From positions 62,001 to 126,000 of the forward strand of contig WTXD01000063.1 in the NCBI GenBank assembly GCA_022496205.1: a stretch of DNA of 64,000 nt, in the 5' to 3' direction. Shown piece by piece: positions 25,401-35,589 of the stretch (positions within the stretch are counted from its first letter, which is position 1; each line of letters opens with the position of its first letter). The translations under genes were made by a program, and so were the position numbers. The DNA comes from Gloeopeniophorella convolvens. Its lineage: Eukaryota; Basidiomycota; Agaricomycetes; Russulales. The notes under the pieces were generated by a model. It saw only the letters and a program-made list of their open reading frames with translations, was not told the DNA's origin and searched no databases.

Positions 25401-25663
25401 TGAGAGTGCCGTCATTGGATTCGTAACAACCGGCAGCTATTCGCTATCTCGTGGCCAGGGATACGCTATCGGCGCGATTGCGCTCGCCAAGTTCCTCGAG
25501 CTGCAGGAACAGGCTCACAGGCGAGTTTTCTTCGCGCTTGTATCTTCTCGCAACACTCATCAAGTTCTGGGTATCCAGGTTGCGCCGAGATGACTGCCTG
25601 GTAAAACTCAGGAATCGAGACGGCACCATTTGCAGGGCGGCACGCGTCGAGTTCTTGGAGTGA
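22452..25663 (+). CDS. POP1: Ribonuclease P/MRP protein subunit POP1
   Basis: Largest protein subunit of RNase P and RNase MRP, acting in tRNA and rRNA processing in the nucleus/nucleolus. Thirteen exons (22452-22590, 22647-22693, 22743-22792, 22851-22965, 23016-23112, 23165-23241, 23297-23472, 23525-23706, 23757-24046, 24097-24185, 24243-25326, 25381-25520, 25579-25663) give 856 aa, every phase matching. The N-terminal POP1 signature is clear: [13 protein letters not shown], then [19 protein letters not shown] at about residue 90, and [14 protein letters not shown] near 155. The POPLD region includes [20 protein letters not shown], and the end has [13 protein letters not shown]. Length and domain order fit the family. 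The last intron (25521-25578) has a GC donor. No frame damage. Confidence 0.96.
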
Positions 25664-25806
25664 AATTTTACTACAAGACATATACAATTGTTGACACGGA
25701 TGTGAGGGAATGAGTGTCTGTGACGGAGGATTGTGCGTGCGCGGATAAATACAGATGAAAGCAAAGCGTGTAGAGGGGGAGCCCAAGAACGATGAGGGTG
25801 CATGTG

Positions 25807-27104
25807 TCACTTGACATTCCACTTCGCCACCGCAGCCTGAACCAGCTTCGACATGTCCTCCTTCGCCTGCTTCTTTGCGCTGTCGGTGATCCCTTCGAGC
25901 TTGTCGAGCGCGCCAGGCGATGTGAGGAGCGGGTTGAACTCGAGCAGGTGGCCGTCGCGTGTCGGCACAGCCACACGCGCGGCCATCTGACCGGAATGTG
26001 ACGCTGCGATACCGCCAGGCCGCGAATCCGAGCGAGAACGAGGTAGATCCTGTGAATGCGAAGCTTGCGAGTTGGACGTGCTGCCTGCCGCAAAAGATGG
26101 GTCCTGGCGGATGATGATGTTGCTCGCCGCGCGTCGAAGTGCGCGCCCTGGGTTGTTTTCCGCCTCGGTGTCACCCTCTGCAAGCCACCCGAGGCCGAGC
26201 TCGAACGGATTCGCAAGTGGCGAACCGTTGACACTGAGCATATTCTCGTCTTTGCGTGGCCATCGTGGCGGGTATGCTGGGGTCTTCGGGATTGCAGGCT
26301 TGAATGTTGAGGCTGAAGGGACGCGCACTGTTTGGCGGGCGAGGGATGCTGCCGTGGGTTTAGTGGGTGATGCAGGGCGAGCGGTAGGATTTGACGGTAC
26401 GCGCGCAAGTTTGCGCGGGCTTGGTGTGGGTGCAGCGGAGATTCGTTGGACGCGAGTCTTTGTGGACAATGTCAGCAGGGCACTGAGGAATAACGGAATG
26501 TACGCACGACACCTGGTGTCTTGGGGCCAGGAAGACGAGAAGGGGCACCAATGCCCACTGGAGGAGGATGTTTCTTCTGGGGTGAAGGAGGGGCTATGCG
26601 TGCTGTGGGCGGGGGCTGCGTGTCGGCCTAGGCCCCCAAACAGAGTATAACATGCCACTCACGATTCTTAGCTGCCCGTGCGTGATGCTCTCCATTCTTG
26701 CTGGACCCTTCCGCGCGGTTCTCATCCCCTTCGTCGTTGGTGGGCGCCCATTTGCGTTTCATGGCATTTCTATCGATGGGTGCAACGTCGACAGCCAAGC
26801 GCTCCTTCTGCAGACCTCGCAGGGCGGCTTGAATGTCGCCGTCGTATTTGTCTGCAAAATCGGCCATTGTCATTCCACGAACCAGGTGGGGAATGTAGGC
26901 GAGCTGGCGCTCGTGGCGGTTGCGAAACGCAGCAAGTGTATCCGAGAGCCATGATTCGAGCTGGCGAGTGCGATGTGCGACTACGAAAGATGAGCGCGAG
27001 GAGAGATGCGGAGAGTATGCGCGGCACATACCCTCTATGTCGAGGTTAGCGAGGAGCTGCTGCTTCTCCTCTGAGGTGAACTGCGCGCGTTTGGCGGACT
27101 GCAT
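25807..27104 (-). CDS. Borealin-like chromosomal passenger complex subunit
   Basis: 378-aa protein with an N-terminal Borealin/Nbl1 domain; in the chromosomal passenger complex it forms a three-helix bundle with INCENP and survivin at centromeres. Exons 27032-27104, 26663-26980, 26508-26602 and 25807-26457, in phase. Residues about 8-85 carry the signature: TSEEKQQLLANLDIE, TRQLESWLSDTLAAFRNRHE, LAYIPHLVRGMTMADFADKY, then QAALRGLQKERL. The rest is basic and Ser/Pro-rich (SPRKLARVPS, SPTKP), typical of a disordered CDK/Aurora-regulated tail, and ends in a helix with KQAKEDMSKLVQAAVAKW. Budding-yeast Nbl1 has only the first domain, so this is the longer metazoan-like layout. The acceptor of intron 2 was chosen by phase. 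Confidence 0.85.
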
Positions 27105-27287
27105 TGAGACTCGTCGAGTGCGCCGTGGGCGAGTTGAATGATCAAAGGCTCGGCCGCTCTCCTGCCAAATCCGGTCTCCGTTCCGCGCCACGTGACCGCG
27201 TCTCGAACCGGGCCGGGTCTCCGCCCAAAAAAGGTGCTGGCAGATGAGGCCATTCGTGTTTCCCCTCCCAGCTCAAATCTCACCACC
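27105..27287. promoter_or_regulatory. Short bidirectional promoter, borealin-like / ERG26
   Basis: 183 nt between divergent start codons. Both genes must share this interval. No TATA box recognised. Confidence 0.5.
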
Positions 27288-28726
27288 ATGTCCTCTTCTC
27301 GCAACAGCTTTTTCGTTATCGGCGGAAGCGGGTTTCTTGGACGCCATATCGTGGAGCAGCTGCTCGAGCGCGGGGACTCGGTTGCTGTCTTTGACATCGT
27401 CCAACGGTACCATGACACGACGTTCTACTCCGGCGACATAAGTGACCAGGCACAGGTTTCCGACGCTCTCAGAAAGGTACCCACTAGTTATTCTTTCATT
27501 CTTATGATCCTAATGATGATTTCAGAGCGGCGCAACCTGCATCATCCACACAGCTTCACCGCCAGCTGGCTTACAAGACCCCGCACTTTACTGGAAGGTC
27601 AATGTGGATGGCACCAAGGCTGTGATCGGCGCGGCCATTGAAAATAACATTCCAAAACTCGTGTATACTAGCTCTGCTGGTGTTGTCTTCAATGGCCAGG
27701 ACCTCATCAATGTCGACGAGCGTATCCCACTACCCGACAAGCCTATGGATGCATACAATGAGTCCAAGGCAAAGGCCGAGGAGCTCGTTGTCCAAGCAAA
27801 CGGAACTGACGGTCTCCTGACCGTCGTCCTTCGCCCTGCTGGCATCTTTGGGTAAGCCTACATAAGAACTCTGCCCCAACTTGTCAGTCTAATAACTCGC
27901 TTAGCCCCGGAGATCGGCAAGCAGTGCCTGGCTTTGCCAAGGTGCTCAAGGAGGGCCGCACACACTTCCAGATCGGCGACAACACCAATCTCTTCGACTG
28001 GACATACGTCGGCAACGTCGCGTACGCTCACATCCTCGCAGCCGACAAGCTCGTCGCACAACCACCAAATGCGCCGGAAAAAATCGAGGAGGTGCTCGAC
28101 ACCGCGCTCCCCTACATCGACCTCACCACCGGCCAGCACCGGGTCCCCACCTCCGCCGCCCGCCCATTGGGGCCATACGTCGAGCGGCCCGCGAACGCAG
28201 ATGCTCTCGTCTCGGCCTTCGAGGGTGCGCACACGCTCGATCGGCCCGTCGTGCGCTCGCGTTTCGACCAGCTCTCGGAAACCACGATCAAGCGCACGGG
28301 CAAGGACCCGCTGCAGATCGCGGGCGAGGTGTTCTTCATCACGAACGGCGAACCGGTCTACTTCTGGGACTTCCCGCGGCGGCTGTGGCGCATGCTCGCG
28401 CCCGACACGTACCCGTCGCGCGCGCCGTTCGTGATGCCCAAGATGATGGGTTTCTTGATCGCGATGCTCATGGAGTGGTGGGGCTGGCTCTCGGGGCACG
28501 AACCGACGTTCACGCGCTTCCGGGTGACATTTACGTGCGCGCACCGGTGGCACAACATCGAGAAGGCACGTCGGGTCCTGGGCTACGAACCCCAGGTCGG
28601 CCTTGAGGAAGGCATGCGGAGAACTGTCGAGGTGCGCGAGTTCCTCACCCTTGTACAAGAGCATTCGCTCACGCGCGTTTTTCGACGCAGTGGTGGAAGG
28701 CTGAGGAGGCCAAGTCGGCATCATGA
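27288..28726 (+). CDS. ERG26: Sterol-4-alpha-carboxylate 3-dehydrogenase (Erg26)
   Basis: Ergosterol pathway enzyme of the ER membrane: oxidative decarboxylation at sterol C-4, working with Erg25 and Erg27. Exons 27288-27476, 27526-27851, 27905-28631 and 28691-28726 give 425 aa. It is an extended short-chain dehydrogenase: the dinucleotide loop GGSGFLGRH is at about 13-21 and the catalytic pair YNESK at 140-144. VLRPAGIFGPGD and TYVGNVAYAHILA follow. A hydrophobic stretch, PFVMPKMMGFLIAMLMEWW, lies near residue 330, and the domain ends RWHNIEKARRVLGYEPQVGL as in 3-beta-HSD proteins. The last exon, 11 codons long, is confirmed by phase and the terminal WWKAEEAK. Confidence 0.95.
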
Positions 28727-28907
28727 GCGTGTACCTGTTTATATCCTACATATACCTGCGATACTGTCGTACACCTATGCTTTAATCTACGCCATTCTAT
28801 GCACGCACGCCAGCATGCGATTGCCCCAAAAAGAGGTTGCCCCGCCTGGTACACACAGACCGTGGAATCCAATCCAACATCCTTGCGCACCGCGCACCGC
28901 CAACCCT

Positions 28908-30155
28908 TCAATCGTCGTCGTCGTCGCCACTCTCATCCGACGAATCCACCGCGCCGCGCCTGACCTGCTCCATCCACGCCGCGGCAAACTCCTCTGCGCT
29001 GCGGCCCTCACTCAGCGCGAGCGCCTCGAGCGGGACCATGTTGTGCTGATGCTCGGGCGTATTGCGCGTCGCGGCGGGGTGCGCGCGCGAGTCGATGACG
29101 CGCAGCACGGGGACGCCGCCCTGCAGCGCGGCGAGCTCGGCGTACGTGAAGAGCAGCGCGTCGGTGCGCGGCGCGTACGGGTTAAAGTCGAGCACGTGGA
29201 AGCGCGCGAGGTCGCGCGTGAGGAGCACGTCGAGCGTGTCTGCCGCGGGGTCAACCAGGCGCCGCGATAGCGGTGGTATCAGAGGTAGCGCACAGGAGTC
29301 GGGGCCCGCCCAGCGCGGCCGGACGTGCGCGGCCCAGTACGCGGCGACGGACGCGGCAATCTTGGCGCGCGTCGCGGGCTCGTTGAGAAAGTCGTAGTAG
29401 TTCGTGTCGCGTTGCGAGATGCCTGTGCGCCGCACGCTTGGGCATGAGCATACACGCGCGCGATCGCAGGGGAGCAACGCGCGACACACCGACCAGCGCG
29501 CCGCGCCGCACGAACGCGCGCATCTCGCGGCTGCGGTCCATCGCGAACCATTTGCGCAGGACGAGCTCGAGCGTGTACCGCCGCCCCCCTCCCCCTCCGC
29601 CACTATCGCCATCGCCATCAACGCACCCGGCAAACACAGACGCGGCGCTCAGGTCGTGCGCGACATAGTCGGACGCCTTGAGCAGCAGGTACACGTCCGC
29701 GGGCGCGGTGCATTTGAGCGGGGACGACGCGGGGAGGAGCCACGCGGCGTCGCGCGGCGCGGAGAAGTTGAGCTTGGGGAAGACGGCGCCGTGTGCGGCG
29801 ACGGCGGCGCGGATGTGCGCGTCGAGCGCGGGGAAGGCGTATTGCCCGCGGGGTCCTCGCCGTCGCTGCCGTCGTCCGCGTCCGCGTCGTCTTCGAGCGT
29901 GCTCTCGGCGGGTCTGGGGTCCGTAAGGCGGCGAGGTGGTGAGCGGGGCAGACGGCGCGCGCACTGGTTCTCGGATCCCTTTGGGACGAAGACGCCGTCT
30001 GATTCGAGGTATGCCTTGAAGTCGTCGTCAAGGGGCACGATGGTCGACTTTATCGACAGCGACGAGAACGTTGGGTACCAACTCGAAAACTGAAATGCAA
30101 GCACATCCTCCCGGGTCAGCGGCGGGAAGATGGCAGAGTCGTCTGCGCTCGACAT
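28908..30155 (-). CDS. CDC123: Cell division cycle protein 123 (D123 family), one frameshift
   Basis: Assembly factor for translation initiation factor eIF2, an ATP-grasp protein that binds the eIF2 gamma subunit. Exons 29965-30155, 29490-29913, 29294-29422, 28908-29239. The product would be about 358 aa, beginning MSSADDSAIFPPLTREDVLA and LAFQFSSWYPTFSSLSIKS, then an acidic linker (EDDADADDGSDGEDPAG), FPKLNFSAPRDAAWLLP, RREMRAFVRRG-type core, RDTNYYDFL and HVLDFNPYAPRTDALLFTY. The acidic linker and the following QYAFPALDAHIR lie in different frames with no possible intron between; one missing G in the run at about 29844-29850 would restore it, and the exon sum then divides by three. The C-terminus is an Asp run from a CGT/GTC repeat. 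An internal 54-nt segment (29240-29293) could be retained in frame. Confidence 0.88.
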
Positions 30156-30413
30156 CAAAAATGCAAGCGCAGCGAGTGCGGAGGCAGCGATTAAATCACA
30201 TCAGTGGCAGATAAGATAAGCACGCAGATATCGAGTGAGTGACGGGTTCATTATTTTCATCTAGAACATAGAGTATCCTTGCTCCCCCATTGCACCAATA
30301 TGCTGTGCCCAGAACGCTGTCTCGACCTGCAAGAACTCTATCTTCTACGATGCTGCGATACCCCCTCAGCCTAAAGTCCTCTATAGTAATGACAGGGCAG
30401 TCGATGGGATGCT

Positions 30414-32149
30414 CTACTTGTCGAGCTCAATGCCAGAGTCGCTGGCAGCGTCTGCGGGAAGGATGGGACGGGACGCAGCGAGACCGCGCGCATTCTTGTA
30501 GAACAGGATGTTGCCCTCGTCCTCAACGAACTTGCACTCGCGGAAGACGCGGTACACTTCAGCCCAACCACCAGGGCGACCCTCGAGGTGGATACCCGAG
30601 GCCGCGAGGCGCTTCTTCAGGGCAGCAGAAGCCTCCCAACTAGGTGCGACAGGTGAGCCTCCTCACGACAGCAACAGGCACGGAGTGACAAACTCACGCG
30701 TGGTAGTGGGGAATCTTGCTCGACACGTGGTGTGCGACATGGGTCTCCGAGATGCCATGCGTAGCGGTAGCGCCAATCCAGCCCATGAAGGAACCGAGGT
30801 CGCCGAGGAGGTTACGGTCAAGGGTCGCAAGGGCACCACGAGGGAAGGTGAACTCCTCAGCGCGGTAGTGAGGCAAGATAGGGTCGGTGTGCTGCAAGAA
30901 CGTGATGAGCACGAGCCAGTGGTTCACCCTGTTCGTGCGAGTCAGTAGGAACGTGGTGAGAACACGGGTGGGGTCGTACCATAAGTAGGGCACAACGTAG
31001 AGGCGGAGGACAGTAGAGAAACCAGAACTGTAGCTCCAGTAGGCAAGGGCGCCGAGCCAGATGAGGATACCAACGTCGGAAATAACGATCTGACCAGACT
31101 GGTGCGGAGCGAACATAATGGCCGAAGGCGCAAAGTCTGGAGCAGAAAATCAGGGTCAGCGTTCGAGTAAAATTGGATAAAATCGGCGTACGGTTCGTGC
31201 CACTGGGGTAACGCCTCTGACCGGCGGCGTTGCGGATCAAATACATGGGCCATCCGAAAAGCTATAAAGGAATTCATATGGCTCAACTCCGCTGGCCGAA
31301 TAAAGAAGGCGGAAGGACTTGGCATACCAGATACGAGGTAGGACCCCAGAGGGCACCAATAGGTGAGTCGCCCAGAGCATCGTACAGCTCCCTCATCACC
31401 TCATTCCTGATGCTGGTACCGACAAGACTCTCGCCATCCGGGTTGAGCGGGGGAAGGCCGACTTGCGAACGGGTGCGAGGAACAAAGACCTGGTCCTGAG
31501 TCATGTGAGCAGTCGATGCATGGTGCTTGCCGTGAGTGATCCGCCACGAGTGGTATGGAACCCCAAGACTGCCACGGAAGAATGTTTGATTAGCGCCAAA
31601 CGAGGCAACAGGTGAAAAATAATATACGAACGCAGAGTGAAGGATCCAACCAACGAGGTTGTTGATGGTCTTGGACTCGGAAAATGCCTGATGTCCGCAT
31701 TCGTGGGCAATGACCCAGAGGCCGGTGCCGAAAAGTCCGGTAGCAAAGCCGTAGAGGGACCAGAGGGCAAAGCTGGCGAGGGAATAGTAGAAGGGAGAGG
31801 GGAGAGAGATGTGCTCCGGAGTGAGGAGGGGCTCGACATATTTGGTGGCCTTGTAGACGCCAGCGATGACGAGCGCGTCCCCAAGGCTGCGGCACGTGGT
31901 AGACGCGGTCAGGAGCGCGACGCGATGCGGAGCACGCGCAAGTGGCTTACATGTAGAGCGACGAGCGGAAGGCGGACCGCTGGTAACAGTGAGCCCTGAG
32001 ATAGAAAACACGGTGAGCAACGCCCAGGGCGCGACAGAAGGAGCAACGTACGGGATGGCGGAGAGCAGGTCCTTGATAGACAGGTCAGGGATGATGACCT
32101 CGTTCTGGTCAACGACGCTCGTGACGCCGTCCTTGGTGGTGGTCTTCAT
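30414..32149 (-). CDS. FAD2: Delta-12 fatty acid desaturase (oleate desaturase)
   Basis: ER membrane di-iron enzyme that turns oleate into linoleate. Eight exons (32052-32149, 31951-31995, 31632-31886, 31328-31568, 31192-31261, 30980-31136, 30698-30928, 30414-30639) give 440 aa, all in phase. The three histidine boxes are visible: HECGH at 109-113, HGKHH at 145-149 and HVAHH at 352-356. Hydrophobic segments flank the first box (FATGLFGTGLWVIA) and lie around 240-270. FLQHTDPILPHY and RNLLGDLGSFMGW are typical of the membrane FADS family. The C-terminus (FYKNARGLA) fits fungal delta-12 enzymes. A delta-15 or bifunctional activity cannot be excluded by motif alone. Confidence 0.93.
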
Positions 32150-32582
32150 GGTGCAAGGGAGGGGGGAGGGACAGTCTAAGGAGGACGGAGGGCAGCAGAT
32201 AGCTGGCCAACTGCGACTCTTTAATTGGATGGGTCCTGAAGAAAAGAAAAAAAAAGCAGATGGAACGACCGTCTGATGTTTTATGGGGTTGCCTCTGTCA
32301 ACGCATCGGAAATTTCCGCAGGCGCCTACCCCTAGCCGCGATCGCTTCTGGCCTCAAATAATTTATGTAAGTACTTATTGGGCGGCGGCTGCGCGCGGCT
32401 GCAGCCAGCTCCTGCAAGCGCACATGCACAGCTGATCGTGCCACAATGGCGAACGCCAATCCAAACTCGCGATGGAGCGCCATGCAAAGCCCCACAGTAT
32501 AATAGATCATCCTCGCGCGGCACACCGCAACAACATGCACAGCACACGTCCACCGAGGCACCAGCTGGGCCGACCGAGATCA
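32150..32582. other. Intergenic, desaturase promoter
   Basis: 433 nt between two genes on the minus strand. It contains the desaturase promoter, which lacks an obvious TATA box, and the 3' end of the kinase gene. Confidence 0.4.
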
Positions 32583-34469
32583 CTAAACCCGCACCACGAG
32601 CAGTCGCTCCGCCATCCCCTCCAGGAACGCCAGCCCGTCGTTCGTTAGCTTCCGTCCCGCCGCCTTGTCCACCAGCGTCCCGAACTCCGCCACAAGCCGT
32701 GCCAGCGTTTTGTTGTCCTGCGCCTTCGCCAGCGACCCCCGCAACACGTTCAGCCGGCTCCGCCGCTCCTGCAGCGGTGCCGGCGCCCCCTCCTGCTGCG
32801 ACCGCGACGTCCGCGACCGCACCGACCGCAGCGGCACGATGAACACCGACGGGTCCGCCAGCTGCTTGTGCAGCGCGTCCAGGAACGCAAAGCCCTCCCG
32901 CGTTAGCGTCCGCGAGCTCGAGCTCTGCAGCACCTTGACAAAGTCTGCCGCGATCTGCGCGAGCACCCGGTTGTCCACCGCCTGCCCCGCCGCGAGCGTC
33001 AGCTTCGTGATCCGCGCCGCCTTGTTGTACCGGTGCGCGGGGCCGTGCTCTTCTGGCGACTGCTCGCTGTCCGAGACCACGATGACATCCGCTACGTCCG
33101 GCTTCTTCAGCATCAGCGGCCCCGTGCGTCCACCGTCCTGCACGTTCAAGTTCTTCCTGTCGCCCAGCACCGGCCGGCCTGCGTTCTCTCTATTGATGTT
33201 CATGTTCGCCAGGCGGAGGAGCACTCCCTCCATTTGTGTATCTGCCCGTACCATGGGCTGCGCCTTTGACGGGCGGCTGGCTGGATGCTAGGTGCAAGGA
33301 GCAGCGCTCAGCGCACTCCTTCCAAGGCGCGGAAAAAGGCAGATCTACGCACCGAGGCGACTGGCGGCGGCGGCCAGACAAACCTGTCAATGTCCGTGAA
33401 CCCCAGATCGTGCGCGAGGTCGCGGAAGCGCTCGCGCCACTGCGCATAGTCCGGCTGCTGCGTGAAGCCGAGGCTGCGGCAGTACCGGAGGAACGCCTCG
33501 AACTCCTCGGGCAGGCCGCGCGCGAGGTCCTCCGGCAGCGCCGCGCGCTTCTCGCGCTTCAGCCGGTCGTGCGCCGCATCGTCGCGCGGCACGCCGTTCC
33601 GCGTCCACGGCAGCCCGCCCGGCGTGAGCAGGTGGAGCAGCAGCAGCGCGGCCGACTCGAGGTCGTCCCGCCGCGAGCACGCTAGGCACCGCGCGTGAGC
33701 ACAGATGGCACGTCAGGGCAGCGCGTCCGCACGGGCGCGGGCGGGGCACGCACTTTTGCCGCGGCAGTGCACGTTCACGCTCGAGAACCAGTAGTTCCCG
33801 ATAAAGCAGCGCTCGGTGCGGTTCGCGATGTGCTTCCGCGTGTTGTGGTCGAGGTAGCGCTTCGCGAAGCCAAAGTCGATCATGTAGATCGTCTCGTGGC
33901 GCGGCTCGAGGCCGACCACGCAGTTACCCAGCTGCACGTCGCGGTGCAGCACCCCGCGTGAGTGCATGCACTCGAGGCGCTCGATCTGCAACCGCGTCCC
34001 GTCCGCGTCAGCTCGATGGTATGCGTGCCGTGAAGCGGAGGGAGGACGTACGAGCTGGATGGCAATGGAGCAGACGCTCCGCATGTCCATGACGCCCTTC
34101 CCCGATTTCCGGTACAGCCTGTCGAGGCTGTTCCCTAATAGATCCATCGCAAGGTAATCCCAGCCGCCCCAGATGCCGGAGGCCCACAATTTGGGCATGC
34201 CGACACCGCCCTGCAGCATCGGGTAGATCATCCGCTCGTGTGAGTTTGTAGGGTACGAGATGTTTGTAGGCTGGACTTTGAGCGCGACGACCTGGCCCGT
34301 GTACACATGTGTGGCGAGGAATGTCGAGCCTGCGTGCGTTACGATGAGCCTAGTCCCAATATTCGGTCAACGAAATCCCCGCCGTACCTGATACACCCGA
34401 CCCAAGCGCCTGCCCAAGGACGTAGTTGCCGATTTGTGGTGGGAACGATGCATTCGACGTGTTCGACAT
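32583..34469 (-). CDS. Divergent casein kinase 1-like protein with duplicated tail module
   Basis: CK1-family kinase fold, 541 aa, exons 34388-34469, 34052-34329, 33754-33985, 33353-33681, 32583-33287, in phase. The glycine loop (GSGVSGSTF), ATP lysine (VVALKV, K45), HRD (134-136), N141 and DFG (157-159) are present and SRRDDLESA marks CK1. It differs from canonical CK1 in key places: the catalytic loop reads HRDVQLGN, so the Lys two residues after the HRD Asp is Gln138, and the activation segment reads RCFIGNYWFSSVNVH instead of the LTGTARYASINTH type. After the kinase domain comes a 230-residue tail with two copies of a helical module (about 399-451 and 485-536). Activity may be weak, altered or lost. 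CK1 copies expand in basidiomycetes, so a specialised role is likely. Confidence 0.85.
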
Positions 34470-34868
34470 GGTATGGGTCCTAAACGGGTGTATAGCTGGC
34501 GCAAATTTGAAGTATAATTCTACGTCGATTTGGTAGTAGGTTGTCTCGCGACGAAGGCGTGGAGGGCGGCAGGCTCAGTCACGAGGGTTCGGTTCGAAAG
34601 TGGAACGCGTTCGGCGACGCGACGCGTGAAATTAACTAGAGCACGTGACCGTACCGCAGCCACGTTCACGTTCGGAAAGGCATACTATATTACTTTGCTC
34701 GATCCATGTCTCAGCAACTGCAGAGTCGCACATGCGGCATTTGCATTCCACAACGCGACGGACGGAGTGCACAAGAAAGCGACGGTAACACAGCAAAGCG
34801 ACGAACGTAAGTACAACTGACCGATTGTGACAAGTGCGCAACAAAATATATATATCTCTTTCGGACGC
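34470..34868. other. Intergenic
   Basis: About 400 nt between the kinase-like gene start (minus strand) and the 3' end of the broken gene. No other feature seen. Confidence 0.4.
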
Positions 34869-35589
34869 TCATAGCATGCAAGCGGTTTCCAACATGATTA
34901 CAACTTTAACTCTACCGTCGTCTCCACTTGGCTGGATTTGCACGTCGGATATGTTCGTCGTCGGGTCCCGGAACCAGCGCCCCACGAGGTCTCTGAAGCC
35001 CCCGAGCCCCGGCGCAGCCGCTGGTGGCTCAACGACGGGGAAGTAGTGCTGCGCGCCTGGAAACCTCCGCGCCTGGACCACTCCATCTCCAGCCGTTGGC
35101 AACAGGCATCTGTGGCGGGCCGCAGCATGCGGGGTCGAAAAAATGAGGAGCCTATGCCAAATTTCAGAGGTACAGACACGCTTCCTCTAGATGATAGCAC
35201 GTACCGAACTGCCACCAGGTGGGTATCCGTGAGTGCCATATCCGAGACTTGCATCCGGGATGGTGTTGTAGGCGGTGAGGACTGGGTAGCCTGATGTGGT
35301 GCCGACTTGATAACCCACAGGCGCGCTCACGGCCTGCAATTCTCGTTGGTGGACGTTGCTACCGTGATGCATGGTGACTCCGCTACTCACATGTGGCATG
35401 GGTGGGTCCAGCGGAGATCCAGCAGCATCATGTCGAACATCAACGTTCGAAGATGTTCGGGTGGTTATAGGCCCGCGGAGGGTAAGCCGAGTCCGGCTGT
35501 TCCGTACTAACGGCCAAAGTGCCGTCGCCTTGTTGACCCTGTAGATGAAGGTTGTGCGATCCATTCTTGCCACATCTTGCGTCTGCCAT
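34869..35589 (-). CDS. Hypothetical protein gene, apparently frameshifted twice
   Basis: I do not know this family. The likely start is the ATG at 35589 (MADARCGKNGSHNL), giving a Gln/Pro/Tyr-rich stretch with DSAYPPRAYNHPNIFER that stops at once at a TGA near 35440. A shift of one base there opens DVRHDAAGSPLDPPMPH, VGYQVGTTSGYPVLTAYNT and GYGTHGYPPGG. A 53-nt intron (35152-35204) leads to APHFFDPACCGPPQMPVANG, after which a second shift near 35070 is needed to reach the C-terminal block ARRFPGAQHYFPVVEPP and GFRDLVGRWFRDPTTNI. All three blocks look coding, so a real gene exists, but as written it cannot make one protein. It may be a pseudogene or carry sequence errors. Confidence 0.55.

Noticed and set aside
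27858..28724. 288-codon open frame antisense to ERG26
   Set aside because: Pure shadow of a GC-rich exon; Arg/His/Pro-rich with no domain, while the opposite strand is a full ERG26.
29404..30093. 229-codon open frame antisense to CDC123
   Set aside because: Arg/Gly-rich shadow of GC-rich coding sequence, no family feature.
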